Source: Paenibacillus sp. LS1 | GTDB taxonomy: Bacteria > Bacillota > Bacilli > Paenibacillales > Paenibacillaceae | Reading direction: 5' to 3' | DNA: 64,000 bases | Assembly (NCBI RefSeq): GCF_026013365.1 | Contig: NZ_JAPDOE010000004.1 | Coordinates: 1-64,000, forward strand | In this document: one piece after another, positions 43,363 through 51,500 of the stretch | How the letters are laid out: each line of letters begins with the position of its first letter | Numbering within the stretch: position 1 is the first letter of the stretch | The notes under the pieces: generated by a model | Told to the model about the DNA's origin: nothing | Database searches by the model: none | What the model saw: the letters and a program-made list of their open reading frames with translations, nothing else | Made by a program: the position numbers and the translations under genes

Positions 43363-44688
43363 ATGTACATGACAGAGCATCATAATGAGCCAGTATGGGA
43401 TGTTGTCATCATTGGAGCAGGCATTGCCGGATTAACCGCCTCGATTTATCTGGCACGTGCAGGAAAGACTGTGCTGTTGCTCGACAAAGGGGTACAGCTG
43501 GGAGGACGCGCTATTTCAAATGAGATCGCGGGAGCGCGCGTAAACCTGGGGGCTCATGCTCTCAGTAAAGCGGCGTTACCCATTCTTCATGAGGTAGGCG
43601 TCACACCTATCGGATCAGTACCGAAACCGCCAGATACATTGGTGTTTGAAGGAACAAACGGCGGGAAAAAGACAATTTCCCTAGCACAGCTCTTGCTCGG
43701 ATCGTTTTTGAAATGGAGAGAGAAGTGCCAGCTCCTTAGGTTCTACAGTTCTCTCCGAAAGGTAGATACATCCGTTTTGCATAACGTTAGTTTGCAGACT
43801 TACCTGGAAACCCTGATATCGAGTCCCCGTGTACGTAGTGTCGTGTTTGCGCTCGTTCGTTTGAGCACCTATTGCGATGCTCCTGATCAGGTAAGTGCTG
43901 GCGCCGTCATTGAACAACTCAAACAGGACCAAGTATTGTATATAGATGGAGGCTGGCAATTCCTCGTTAGTCGGCTCACAGAACAAGCTCAGCAGGCAGG
44001 TGTATCCATCTGCACGAGCTCGGTTGTGCGAGAAATTGCCAGGAGTTATCCCCAAATGACGGTTTCCTTAAAAGGTGGTTCACAGTTGACGACTCGTCAC
44101 GTGTTATCGACGGCAGGCCCGTTGGATACCTTAGCTCTGCTTAATCCTGCTCTTTCACTCATTGAAGCCAAACTGTATCACAAGCTAATTCCTGTTCGCG
44201 CCGCATGTCTGGATCTCGTCGTATCCGGGATGCCTCAATCGAAAACGAAATTTGTTTTAGGTGTAGATCATCCTTGGTACTACTCGAACCATTCCGCCGC
44301 GGCCTCTTTATCAGAGAACCCGGCACATGAGGTTGTGCATGTGATGAAGTATTTGTCGGAATCATCAAAATCGGACCCAAGGCAGGATGAAGACGAACTA
44401 AAAGGCTTTCTCGATTTGATTCAGCCGGGGTGGCGCGAGCATATCATTAAGCAGCGTTTCCTTCCACGAATTCTTGTCTCGCATGGCATTGTCACAGCCG
44501 AGAACGGAGGCTTTTCGGGTAGACCTGGATCTGAGATCACAGGAAGACCGGGACTCTATGTTGCTGGCGATTGGGTAGGGGACGAGGGGATGTTGGTTAA
44601 TGCCTCTCTGGTTAGCGCAAAACGGGCTGCTCAAATGATAATAGAAGGTAGAGGAAAAGATAAGGAAGGAATCCATTATGGAGATTGA
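43363..44688 (+). CDS. FAD-dependent oxidoreductase (phytoene-desaturase-like)
   Basis: A protein of 441 residues with an N-terminal dinucleotide-binding motif DVVIIGAGIAGLTASIYLARAG, the following LLDKGVQLGGRA segment and a C-terminal FAD motif LYVAGDWVGDEGMLVNASLVSA. This is the amine-oxidase/phytoene-dehydrogenase-like flavoprotein fold. The start may be the ATG at 43363 or 43369; GGAGG at 43352 fits both. It overlaps the ECF41 sigma gene by 11 bp. ECF41 factors usually neighbour oxidoreductase, decarboxylase or epimerase genes, and this gene is the probable regulated target. The substrate is unknown. Confidence 0.83.
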   Translation: MYMTEHHNEPVWDVVIIGAGIAGLTASIYLARAGKTVLLLDKGVQLGGRAISNEIAGARVNLGAHALSKAALPILHEVGVTPIGSVPKPPDTLVFEGTNGGKKTISLAQLLLGSFLKWREKCQLLRFYSSLRKVDTSVLHNVSLQTYLETLISSPRVRSVVFALVRLSTYCDAPDQVSAGAVIEQLKQDQVLYIDGGWQFLVSRLTEQAQQAGVSICTSSVVREIARSYPQMTVSLKGGSQLTTRHVLSTAGPLDTLALLNPALSLIEAKLYHKLIPVRAACLDLVVSGMPQSKTKFVLGVDHPWYYSNHSAAASLSENPAHEVVHVMKYLSESSKSDPRQDEDELKGFLDLIQPGWREHIIKQRFLPRILVSHGIVTAENGGFSGRPGSEITGRPGLYVAGDWVGDEGMLVNASLVSAKRAAQMIIEGRGKDKEGIHYGD

Positions 44689-45589
44689 ATTGGTATACAG
44701 AACGTACAGACCCCTTCTTCTTTCTATCGCATATCGTATGCTGGGATCTGTCATTCATGCTGAGGATGTGGTTCAGGACGCATTTGTAACCGTACAGCAG
44801 CAGGGTATTCATCAAGAGAGTAGCTCTGTTCGAAATCTGAAAGCATACTTATGCAAAATAGTGACTAACCGTTGTCTCGATTACTTGAAATCAACACGTA
44901 AAAAAAGGGAACTATACGTCGGGACGTGGCTGCCGGAACCTCTGGTGCAAAATTATAAGGACGCTCGAGAATCCGTTTCAGCGGTGGAACATGATCCACT
45001 TCAAACGATTGAACTGGAAGATACGATTTCGTACGCCTTCCTGGTCATGCTTGATCGGCTAACTCCAATTGAGCGCGCGGTATTTATTCTGCGAGAAGCT
45101 TTTGAATTTGATTATGGCGATATAGCAGACTTCTTGAACAAGACCGAGGTCGGATGCCGGAAAATATACAGTCGTCTTAGACGTAAAATCCAGGACGAAC
45201 CGGAAGTCGAGTTGACTCCCAGCGTTCAGTCCGAGCAGCTTGCACTTCGTTTCCTCCAAGCCACATCGAGTGGAGACATGGAAGGACTCTTAAAAATGCT
45301 TTCGCACGATGTCGCCTTGTACAGTGATGGTGGTGGTAAAGTTGTGGCAGCAATTAAACCCGTTACATCAAGCCAGCGGGTGCTGGCGTTAATTCAGGGG
45401 CTCTTATCCAAAGGGGACAGCGCTGGTAGTGTACGTCTCGTCAAGGTTAATGGACAACTAGGTTTTGTATTAAGCAGCCCATCTGAGGCATTCCCGACTG
45501 TGGTCAGCCTGGCTTTTAGAAACGATTGTGTTGAGCGGATCTATATCTTGCGTAATCCGGATAAACTGCAACATCTGAATTTAGGTTAA
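44678..45589 (+). CDS. ECF41-group (SigJ-like) sigma factor with fused C-terminal domain
   Basis: The 303-residue protein has sigma regions 2 and 4 (residues 1-170) followed by an about 110-residue SnoaL/NTF2-like domain that replaces a separate anti-sigma factor. Both hallmarks of the ECF41 group are present: WLPEP at 84-88 in the linker and DGGGK at 217-221 in the C-terminal domain. In known members the C-terminal domain both assists and restrains activity. It is translationally linked to the oxidoreductase upstream. Confidence 0.9.
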   Translation: MEIELVYRTYRPLLLSIAYRMLGSVIHAEDVVQDAFVTVQQQGIHQESSSVRNLKAYLCKIVTNRCLDYLKSTRKKRELYVGTWLPEPLVQNYKDARESVSAVEHDPLQTIELEDTISYAFLVMLDRLTPIERAVFILREAFEFDYGDIADFLNKTEVGCRKIYSRLRRKIQDEPEVELTPSVQSEQLALRFLQATSSGDMEGLLKMLSHDVALYSDGGGKVVAAIKPVTSSQRVLALIQGLLSKGDSAGSVRLVKVNGQLGFVLSSPSEAFPTVVSLAFRNDCVERIYILRNPDKLQHLNLG

Positions 45590-45609
45590 AGTGAAGTGCA
45601 TTTGGATAC

Positions 45610-46293
45610 TCACTTCATAAATCTGGAGAACAGACGATTGGCTTTCTTGGAGAGGTCGTCCATTTTGACATTGGCATGATCGAGCTGATTGTATCCCCAT
45701 TTGATCGTTTGCAGCATGCGAGGTGATATGGGCATCCCTTTGATCCGCGGGTAGATGTTGTGATAGGCCCAGACAAGATGCTCCCAGCGATTGTCATTAC
45801 CGTCCTGAATGTATTCGGATACGTCGATCACTTTGCCGCGTCCGTTCTGGAGAAGTACATTTTTCAGATGGATGTCGCGGGGGTTCAGCCCACGGCTGCG
45901 AACGGCCTCTCGTGCTGCGTCCACATCGAGCATCACCTGCTCGGGGACGGGGATTCCTTTTTCCAAACATTCCAGTAGGGTATCCCCAGGTTCAAAACTA
46001 ATCACAAGAACATTCCGGCCGCTGCCGTAATAGGTAGGGAAGTATGGCAGGCCTTTGAGTTGCTCGTATACCTGTTTTTCGTTCTCTAGTTTGTCCAAGG
46101 CATGATCCGAGTACATCTTAAAGGCATACTGCGGCAAGCCGTCATACGTAAATACCGCCGCATCCGTACCTGTGCCAATGCAATTCAATCCTTCTACATC
46201 GCCGATGATGTTCACGAGCTCATTCCGGTCGCTTCCGATGACTTGGATCTGTTGTAATGCTTCTTCCGCCTGGAACCAATCCGGTCGATTCAT
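45610..46293 (-). CDS. Small protein-kinase-like protein
   Basis: A 227-residue protein with a compact kinase fold: glycine loop GTGTDAAVF near 41, lysine in YAFKMY near 58, catalytic-loop-like LNPRDIHLKNVLL near 135 and a metal-binding IDVSEY in place of DFG. This resembles the small Ser/Thr kinase-like proteins YrzF/YbdM of Bacillus. Because the HRD and DFG motifs are degenerate, activity is uncertain. AAAGGAGG precedes the ATG. It is convergent with the ECF41 operon, with only 20 bp between stop codons. Confidence 0.75.
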   Translation of the reverse strand: MNRPDWFQAEEALQQIQVIGSDRNELVNIIGDVEGLNCIGTGTDAAVFTYDGLPQYAFKMYSDHALDKLENEKQVYEQLKGLPYFPTYYGSGRNVLVISFEPGDTLLECLEKGIPVPEQVMLDVDAAREAVRSRGLNPRDIHLKNVLLQNGRGKVIDVSEYIQDGNDNRWEHLVWAYHNIYPRIKGMPISPRMLQTIKWGYNQLDHANVKMDDLSKKANRLFSRFMK

Positions 46294-46701
46294 GGGTGGT
46301 GCCTCCTTTTAGGATATGCCTGTACGATTTTTTTACATAAAGTAAACATGTTCTCCAACCAAAAAAAGACTAATTAGAGTGTCTGGAGTTCGTTAAATTT
46401 CGAAAAACCTCGTGATCCACGTAATAAGGTGTGTGAGATTCGTTAGCGTCGGGCCTGCGCTGGACCTTAAGACCCTTACAAGCATCCCGAATTCGATGCC
46501 CTCTATTAAGTATATTATGCGTTCTGCTCCGCCATTTCATCTTTTGGTGATGTTACTATATAAACGATACGGATCGAATCGGAAACGGTTGCGTCAGAAG
46601 AAAATAACGGAAGCGCGCTTGCGGCAATGTTACCCGGGCTTTATACTGTGAGCATTAAGGGATCTCATGCAGATCCGGCATACAGAAAGGCAGAAGTTCT
46701 T
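46294..46701. other. Intergenic region with repeats
   Basis: The 408-bp gap holds the 50-bp-period repeats at 46371-46450. The frame of the next gene is open back to 46627 but the ribosome-site evidence supports a start at 46702. Nothing else is recognisable. Confidence 0.45.
46371..46450 (+). repeat. Dispersed intergenic repeat, pair with 50-bp period
   Basis: TAATTAGAGTGTCTGGAG followed by TTCGTTAAATTT (46371-46400) and GTAATAAGGTGTGTGAGA followed by TTCGTTAGCGTC (46421-46450) are two copies 50 bp apart. They match the pair at 111-190 in both sequence and period. Confidence 0.65.
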
Positions 46702-47619
46702 ATGGCACAATACCCGCAATGGTCTTATTCGCAGTCGCGGGCGAGTATGTTCGATGAGTGCCTGCGCAAATATTATTATCATTATTACGGTGCCCATAAC
46801 GGCTGGAAGACAGACTCTGCCGATGAGATGCAGGTTCGTCTGTATCGTCTGAAGCAGCTAAGCAATCTGTACCTTGTCTTCGGGGATCTCGCGCATCGGA
46901 TGTGTGAGTCAGCGGTACGCAGCAGGGAAGAGGGCAAAGATAAACCGCGTGAATCTTTTCTGGAACAGACGATACGCAAGCTGCTGAATCAGGCGTATGT
47001 GGAATCGATGGACGCGGATCAGTGGCGGTTGAACCCCAAGAATCGCACGATGCTGTCCGAGCTTTATTACGGGGACGATACGTTAAATGACCGGATCGCC
47101 ACGATTAAGGAGCGGGCTTCGGCCTGTGTCAATAACCTGTACCAGACGCTTACGTGGGAGGACTTGTCCCGGGCAAGTACGGACATTCTGGAGATCGAGA
47201 AATGGGATACCATGATGCTGCACGATACACGCGTGTATGTGAAGATGGACTTATTGTATCGGCGCAGTAACGGCAATATTGTCATAGTGGACTGGAAGAC
47301 GGGCAAGGAAGATGACTTCTCGGATCAGTTAATGCTGTACGCATCCTATGTGAGAGAGCACTACCGGGTTCCTTTGGAGCAGATTGAGCTGCGAGTGGAG
47401 TACCTGTTAACCGGGAAGCATCGTGAATTTACCGCAACGGAAGAGGATATCCGGAAGGTGGAGGAGAACGTGGGTCGTTACATCGAGGAGATGCGATCCT
47501 GCGTGGAGGATGAGTATTACAACCGTCCCAAGGACGTCAATTACTTCACGGCGATGCCATCGCACCGGTCCTGTCGGGATTGCAATTTCCGCGAAGTGTG
47601 CAGCGAACGGGCGGTCTAG
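46702..47619 (+). CDS. PD-(D/E)XK nuclease-family protein with probable Fe-S cluster
   Basis: The 305-residue protein has the RecB/Cas4-like nuclease core: EIEKWDT, then VYVKMDLLYRR and IVDWKTGKEDD with D197 and K199, and a QLMLYASYVREHY helix. Four cysteines are arranged as in Fe-S nucleases: C20 (FDECLRKYYYHYY) near the start and C291, C294 and C300 at the end (CRDCNFREVC). AddB and Cas4 show the same one-plus-three pattern. No Cas, recBCD-like or helicase gene lies nearby, so it acts alone or in trans, possibly in DNA repair. AAAGGCAG precedes the ATG at 46702. Confidence 0.82.
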   Translation: MAQYPQWSYSQSRASMFDECLRKYYYHYYGAHNGWKTDSADEMQVRLYRLKQLSNLYLVFGDLAHRMCESAVRSREEGKDKPRESFLEQTIRKLLNQAYVESMDADQWRLNPKNRTMLSELYYGDDTLNDRIATIKERASACVNNLYQTLTWEDLSRASTDILEIEKWDTMMLHDTRVYVKMDLLYRRSNGNIVIVDWKTGKEDDFSDQLMLYASYVREHYRVPLEQIELRVEYLLTGKHREFTATEEDIRKVEENVGRYIEEMRSCVEDEYYNRPKDVNYFTAMPSHRSCRDCNFREVCSERAV

Positions 47620-47677
47620 AACGCCAAAACCTGAGGAGCATAAGGCCTTATACCAACTAACGAGCTATTTCTTATGC

Positions 47678-47731
47678 GAAAAAATCAAGAAGCGCGAGCC
47701 CGGAACATTCATCTGCACGACTCGCGCTTCT
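47678..47731 (-). terminator. Terminator of ald
   Basis: On the minus strand, AGAAGCGCGAG and CTCGCGCTTCT form an 11-bp stem followed by TGATTTTTTCG. Confidence 0.75.
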
Positions 47732-47785
47732 ATTGCGTTCCACAGGCTTGGCGACAAGGCGCCGGGTGGAACGATCATATCAAGA

Positions 47786-48919
47786 TCACTGGACAGCGGC
47801 GGTGTTCTCCAGCGCCTGTCCTGCAGGAACATAGGCATGCCCGAGGTCCCGGGCAACCGCCTCATACGTGATGTGTCCATTCAGCACGTTAACCGCGCTG
47901 CGAATGGACGAACTGCCGCGAATCGCGGCGGCTGCACCGTGGTTGGCCAGCTGCAGCGCATAAGGCATGGTGGCGTTGGTCAGCGCCACCGTGGACGTAC
48001 GCGGCACGGCGCCCGGCATGTTCGCCACCGCGTAGTGCACGACACCATGTTTCACATAGGTCGGTTCATCGTGGGTTGTGATATGATCAATGGTCTCAAC
48101 GATCCCACCCTGATCAATCGCCACATCCACAATGACTGAACCCTGTGCCATGGTCTTCACTACCTGCTCGCTGACAAGCGTTGGCGCCTTGGCGCCCGGA
48201 ATCAGCACCGCACAGATCAACAGGTCTGCCGCCGCAACAGCTGCTGCAATATTGGACGGGCTGGATACCAACGTGTGGATCTGATTGCCGAAGATATCAT
48301 CCAATTGGCGCAGACGATTGAGATTCAGGTCAAGGATGGTTACATCTGCTCCGAGACCAATGGCAATTTTGGCTGCATTTGTTCCGACCGTACCGCCACC
48401 AATAATGGCTACTTTCCCCCGACTAACGCCTGGCACACCAGACAACAGAATACCCTTGCCACCTTCGGTCTTCTCCAGTAGCTGTGCTCCGATTTGGGAG
48501 GCCATGCGGCCTGCAACTTCACTCATAGGGGTTAATAGGGGGAGAGCACTGTTAACCTCCAACGTCTCATATGCAATAGCCGTTACCCGACTTTTAATAA
48601 GGGCTTTGGCAAGCTCCGGTTCCGCTGCGAGGTGCAGGTAGGTGAACAGAATCAGCCCCGGACGAAAATATCCATATTCACTGGAAAGCGGTTCTTTCAC
48701 CTTGATGATCATTTCGGCCTCTGTCCAAACTGACTTCGCATCATTCCGAATGTCAGCGCCGGCAACTTGATATTCATGATCCGTGAACCCGCTGCCGATC
48801 CCCGCGCCTTGTTCAATTATCACCTGGTGACCGGCTCTGATGAAATCAGCAGCCCCGGCCGGAGTCATTGCTACACGATTCTCATTGTTTTTGATTTCTT
48901 TGGGAATTCCGATTCTCAT
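47786..48919 (-). CDS. ald: Alanine dehydrogenase
   Basis: This 377-residue enzyme catalyses the NAD-dependent conversion of L-alanine to pyruvate and ammonia. It begins with the typical [21 protein letters not shown], has VKVKEP-like and TYLHLAAE segments, the NAD loop [19 protein letters not shown] and the signature [10 protein letters not shown] and [11 protein letters not shown]. The ATG at 48919 is preferred over the ATG at 48925 by distance from GAGGTG. It is divergent from a PucR-type regulator, which in Bacillus (AdeR) activates ald. Confidence 0.94.
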   Translation of the reverse strand: MRIGIPKEIKNNENRVAMTPAGAADFIRAGHQVIIEQGAGIGSGFTDHEYQVAGADIRNDAKSVWTEAEMIIKVKEPLSSEYGYFRPGLILFTYLHLAAEPELAKALIKSRVTAIAYETLEVNSALPLLTPMSEVAGRMASQIGAQLLEKTEGGKGILLSGVPGVSRGKVAIIGGGTVGTNAAKIAIGLGADVTILDLNLNRLRQLDDIFGNQIHTLVSSPSNIAAAVAAADLLICAVLIPGAKAPTLVSEQVVKTMAQGSVIVDVAIDQGGIVETIDHITTHDEPTYVKHGVVHYAVANMPGAVPRTSTVALTNATMPYALQLANHGAAAAIRGSSSIRSAVNVLNGHITYEAVARDLGHAYVPAGQALENTAAVQ

Positions 48920-49108
48920 CACCATGCACCTCGTCCATTTATTGGTTGTTAGCTTATACTACAAGTTTATGACTTGCATAATCGTTTTGCACCTTACCTC
49001 ATGTCTAATTTTTAGGGGACCAACTCAACATATTGTCGAAAAAGACTGTTCAGGACATTTGTCCATGGATTGTAATGTAAGAAAAAATAACACGAAGAGG
49101 GATCGCCA

Positions 49109-50779
49109 TTGCAAAATGACCGCGTGTTTACGATCAAAGATATCCTTGCACGTCCGGTATTTGGCCGGGCAAGACTTGCGGCAGGGAAGGATGGAGTGAA
49201 CCGTCAGGTTGGCTGGGTTCATGTATTGGAGATTACGAATGTATCTCCATTCGTAAGCCCCCATGATCTTATTTTATCCACCGGACTGTGGCTTCAATCG
49301 GAAGAAGGGCGCGAAGAGTATCTGCTTCAGCTGATTGGCAGTGAGGCAGCGGGACTATGTGTGGAATTTGGTACCAGCATATACGGAATCCCGGAAGAGC
49401 TGATTGAGCTGGCGGACAGTCACCAGTTCCCGCTGATCGTATTTGAACAACCGGTTCGTTTTGTCGAGATCACACAGGATATTCACTCTCTGCTCATTAA
49501 TCATCAGCACCAACTGCTGAAAAGTCTGGAGGCTTACTCCCGTCAGCTTCAGCAGCGAACATTACAGAGTACGGATATGTCTGCTGTGCTGAACCTGCTG
49601 CATGAGTACGCTGCAAAACCGGTGGTGTACATCTCGTCCATGGAGCCGGGGAGTTTTGTGCCCGAACTTGCTTCGGAGATGGAACAGGCCATCTATACCT
49701 GGTATGAACAGGAGGTAGAGCACCTCGATCTGAATGATTCGGATACTGAATTATGGTTCCATATGGATGAAGAGAAAGTTCTGCTTTGCCATCCGGTCGT
49801 CTGTTTCGGCCAAGTATTTTCTGCTGTAGGCATGATTGTGCATCCGTCTGTTCCAGTGGAGTATCTTAAACTACTACTCGACTATACGGCGAAAGCGGCG
49901 GCGGCGCTCACGCTTCGTTCCCAGTTTCTAGAAGAGAAGATGGTCCGCAACCAGAACGAGCTGATCCAGGATTTAATGAATGGCAACATTCATCTGGAGG
50001 AAAAAGCCCAGACCCGAATGGGACTTCGTTTGCTGGTGAAGGGACAGTACTGGTTTGCGGGAGGGGTCATAGAGATTGAGCATCGGTTGAAGGGTACAGG
50101 CCGGGAGCGGATGGAAGCGAATCATCAGGATATTCTTGTTCTGCTTCGTTCCCTGCTCAAGAAGAACAATCTGCCGAGCCTGATCATGCTGAAGAACAAT
50201 CAGGTGTATCTGTGCTGTGCGAAGGAAGCGGTCTCGGCTGCTACACGTCATCAGCTGCTACGATTGCTGGAAGGAATCGCTCTGGACGTGAAGCGGTTTG
50301 CGAGCCGTAACTTGAAGCAGGTTATGATCTATGCCGGATTTGGCAAGTTACGCAGTCGTTTGACCAGCCTGCCGGAGAGTCTGCAAGAGGCCTATCAGGT
50401 GATCGAAGTTTCGAGATCGGTAGATCAGATGGAACATGTCCACTTTTACGAACGTATGGGTATATATCAAATGTTAAAAGCGTTACCCCAATCCTTCCTG
50501 CAACCTTTTGTCCAGGATCACCTGGGTGTGCTGATAGAACATGACCAAACGCATCATCTGCGATTGGTAGAGACGTTGGATGCTTACCTGCAGAACTTTG
50601 GTTCCAAACGGGATGCAGCGGCGCAGTTATTTGTTCATCGGCAAACGTTGTACAACAGACTGGAGAAGCTGGAAGAACTGATGGGGCCTGATTACATGGA
50701 TCAAGGGAGAAGAATCTGTCTGGAGATGGCGCTGCTCGCGCACGCAATGATCGAGAATGGACAGTGGCAATCCTCTTGA
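49109..50779 (+). CDS. PucR-family regulator, probable AdeR-like activator of ald
   Basis: The 556-residue protein starts with TTG after GAGGGATC. It has the N-terminal PucR sensor domain (FTIKDILARPVFGRARLAAG and VGWVHVLEITNVSPFVSPHDLILSTG, about residues 7-120), a central GGDEF-like region and a C-terminal Fis-like HTH (LDAYLQNFGSKRDAAAQLFVHRQTLYNRLEKLEEL). The divergent ald gene and family precedent support control of alanine catabolism. A GGACA-TT-TGTCC palindrome at 49053-49064 in the shared 189-bp gap is a possible binding site. Confidence 0.87.
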   Translation: MQNDRVFTIKDILARPVFGRARLAAGKDGVNRQVGWVHVLEITNVSPFVSPHDLILSTGLWLQSEEGREEYLLQLIGSEAAGLCVEFGTSIYGIPEELIELADSHQFPLIVFEQPVRFVEITQDIHSLLINHQHQLLKSLEAYSRQLQQRTLQSTDMSAVLNLLHEYAAKPVVYISSMEPGSFVPELASEMEQAIYTWYEQEVEHLDLNDSDTELWFHMDEEKVLLCHPVVCFGQVFSAVGMIVHPSVPVEYLKLLLDYTAKAAAALTLRSQFLEEKMVRNQNELIQDLMNGNIHLEEKAQTRMGLRLLVKGQYWFAGGVIEIEHRLKGTGRERMEANHQDILVLLRSLLKKNNLPSLIMLKNNQVYLCCAKEAVSAATRHQLLRLLEGIALDVKRFASRNLKQVMIYAGFGKLRSRLTSLPESLQEAYQVIEVSRSVDQMEHVHFYERMGIYQMLKALPQSFLQPFVQDHLGVLIEHDQTHHLRLVETLDAYLQNFGSKRDAAAQLFVHRQTLYNRLEKLEELMGPDYMDQGRRICLEMALLAHAMIENGQWQSS

Positions 50780-50801
50780 TGAGATGAAGGGGATACAAGA
50801 C

Positions 50802-50850
50802 AGACTGTGCATCGGTCTTACACGACCTCCTGCACAGTCTAACAGTTTTT
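50802..50850 (+). terminator. Terminator of the PucR-type gene
   Basis: AGACTGTGCA (50802-50811) pairs with TGCACAGTCT (50831-50840), then AACAGTTTTT. Confidence 0.85.
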
Positions 50851-51126
50851 ACTGATCCTCCGAATATGTAATGAAGCGGTCAGGTGTTTCAGGGTGGGAG
50901 TGGAGCGTCGCCCCCGATAAAGTTTCGTTTCACCGGAGGATGGTGCCAGAGATAGAGAGGTAGGAGCAGCCAGTCGATATGGGGGTGATGACCGGTCGGG
51001 ACGTTCTTCCGGTTCTGCCTCATGGGCAGCCATTGAAATACCACTTTGGTGCAGCCATTCATTAAGTCGCTTGGGATTGATTCCGAGTTGTCCGCTCAGA
51101 TTACAGATATCGAGGTTTATTCTCAC
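50839..51126 (-). CDS. Possible small HTH-like protein
   Basis: A 95-residue frame from GTG at 51126 with AGGAAAGGCGG upstream; an open extension to 51213 has no site. Residues 5-28 (DICNLSGQLGINPKRLNEWLHQSG) read like a helix-turn-helix. The rest is Pro/Ser/Arg-rich and looks disordered. The stop lies in the terminator of the convergent gene. It could also be non-coding sequence; I do not recognise it. Confidence 0.3.
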   Translation of the reverse strand: MRINLDICNLSGQLGINPKRLNEWLHQSGISMAAHEAEPEERPDRSSPPYRLAAPTSLSLAPSSGETKLYRGRRSTPTLKHLTASLHIRRISKNC

Positions 51127-51500
51127 ACAAATCCGCCTTTCCTGGAATATCGGGCTGGTAGTAGGGTTTGAAAGGGAAGCATGAATTCGAGATCGGTAAA
51201 TGCTCATGTACATGTTGGCTGTGCTTGATCGGCGGAATGATCCATTGTGTTAAGAAGTAGCACAGAGGCGTCTATGTATATCGTGTAAAAACGTTTCCAT
51301 GTCCGCTGTTTTGAATATTTACTATAAATTGGCTTTTAACAAGATTCTATCACTTCAGACGCAACTGCGCGTCTCAATATAGTCTCAATTTTGTGAGAAA
51401 ATAGAATCAATTTCATAATACCTTATTGATAGTTTACTGAGTTATGAAGTTGATTCAAAAAATATATTAAAAGTACCAGTATCTAGTACGGAGGACATAT

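Noticed and set aside
47423..48139. A 238-residue plus-strand gene
   Set aside because: It overlaps both the end of the nuclease gene and the antisense of ald; the Arg/His-rich product has no coherent domain.
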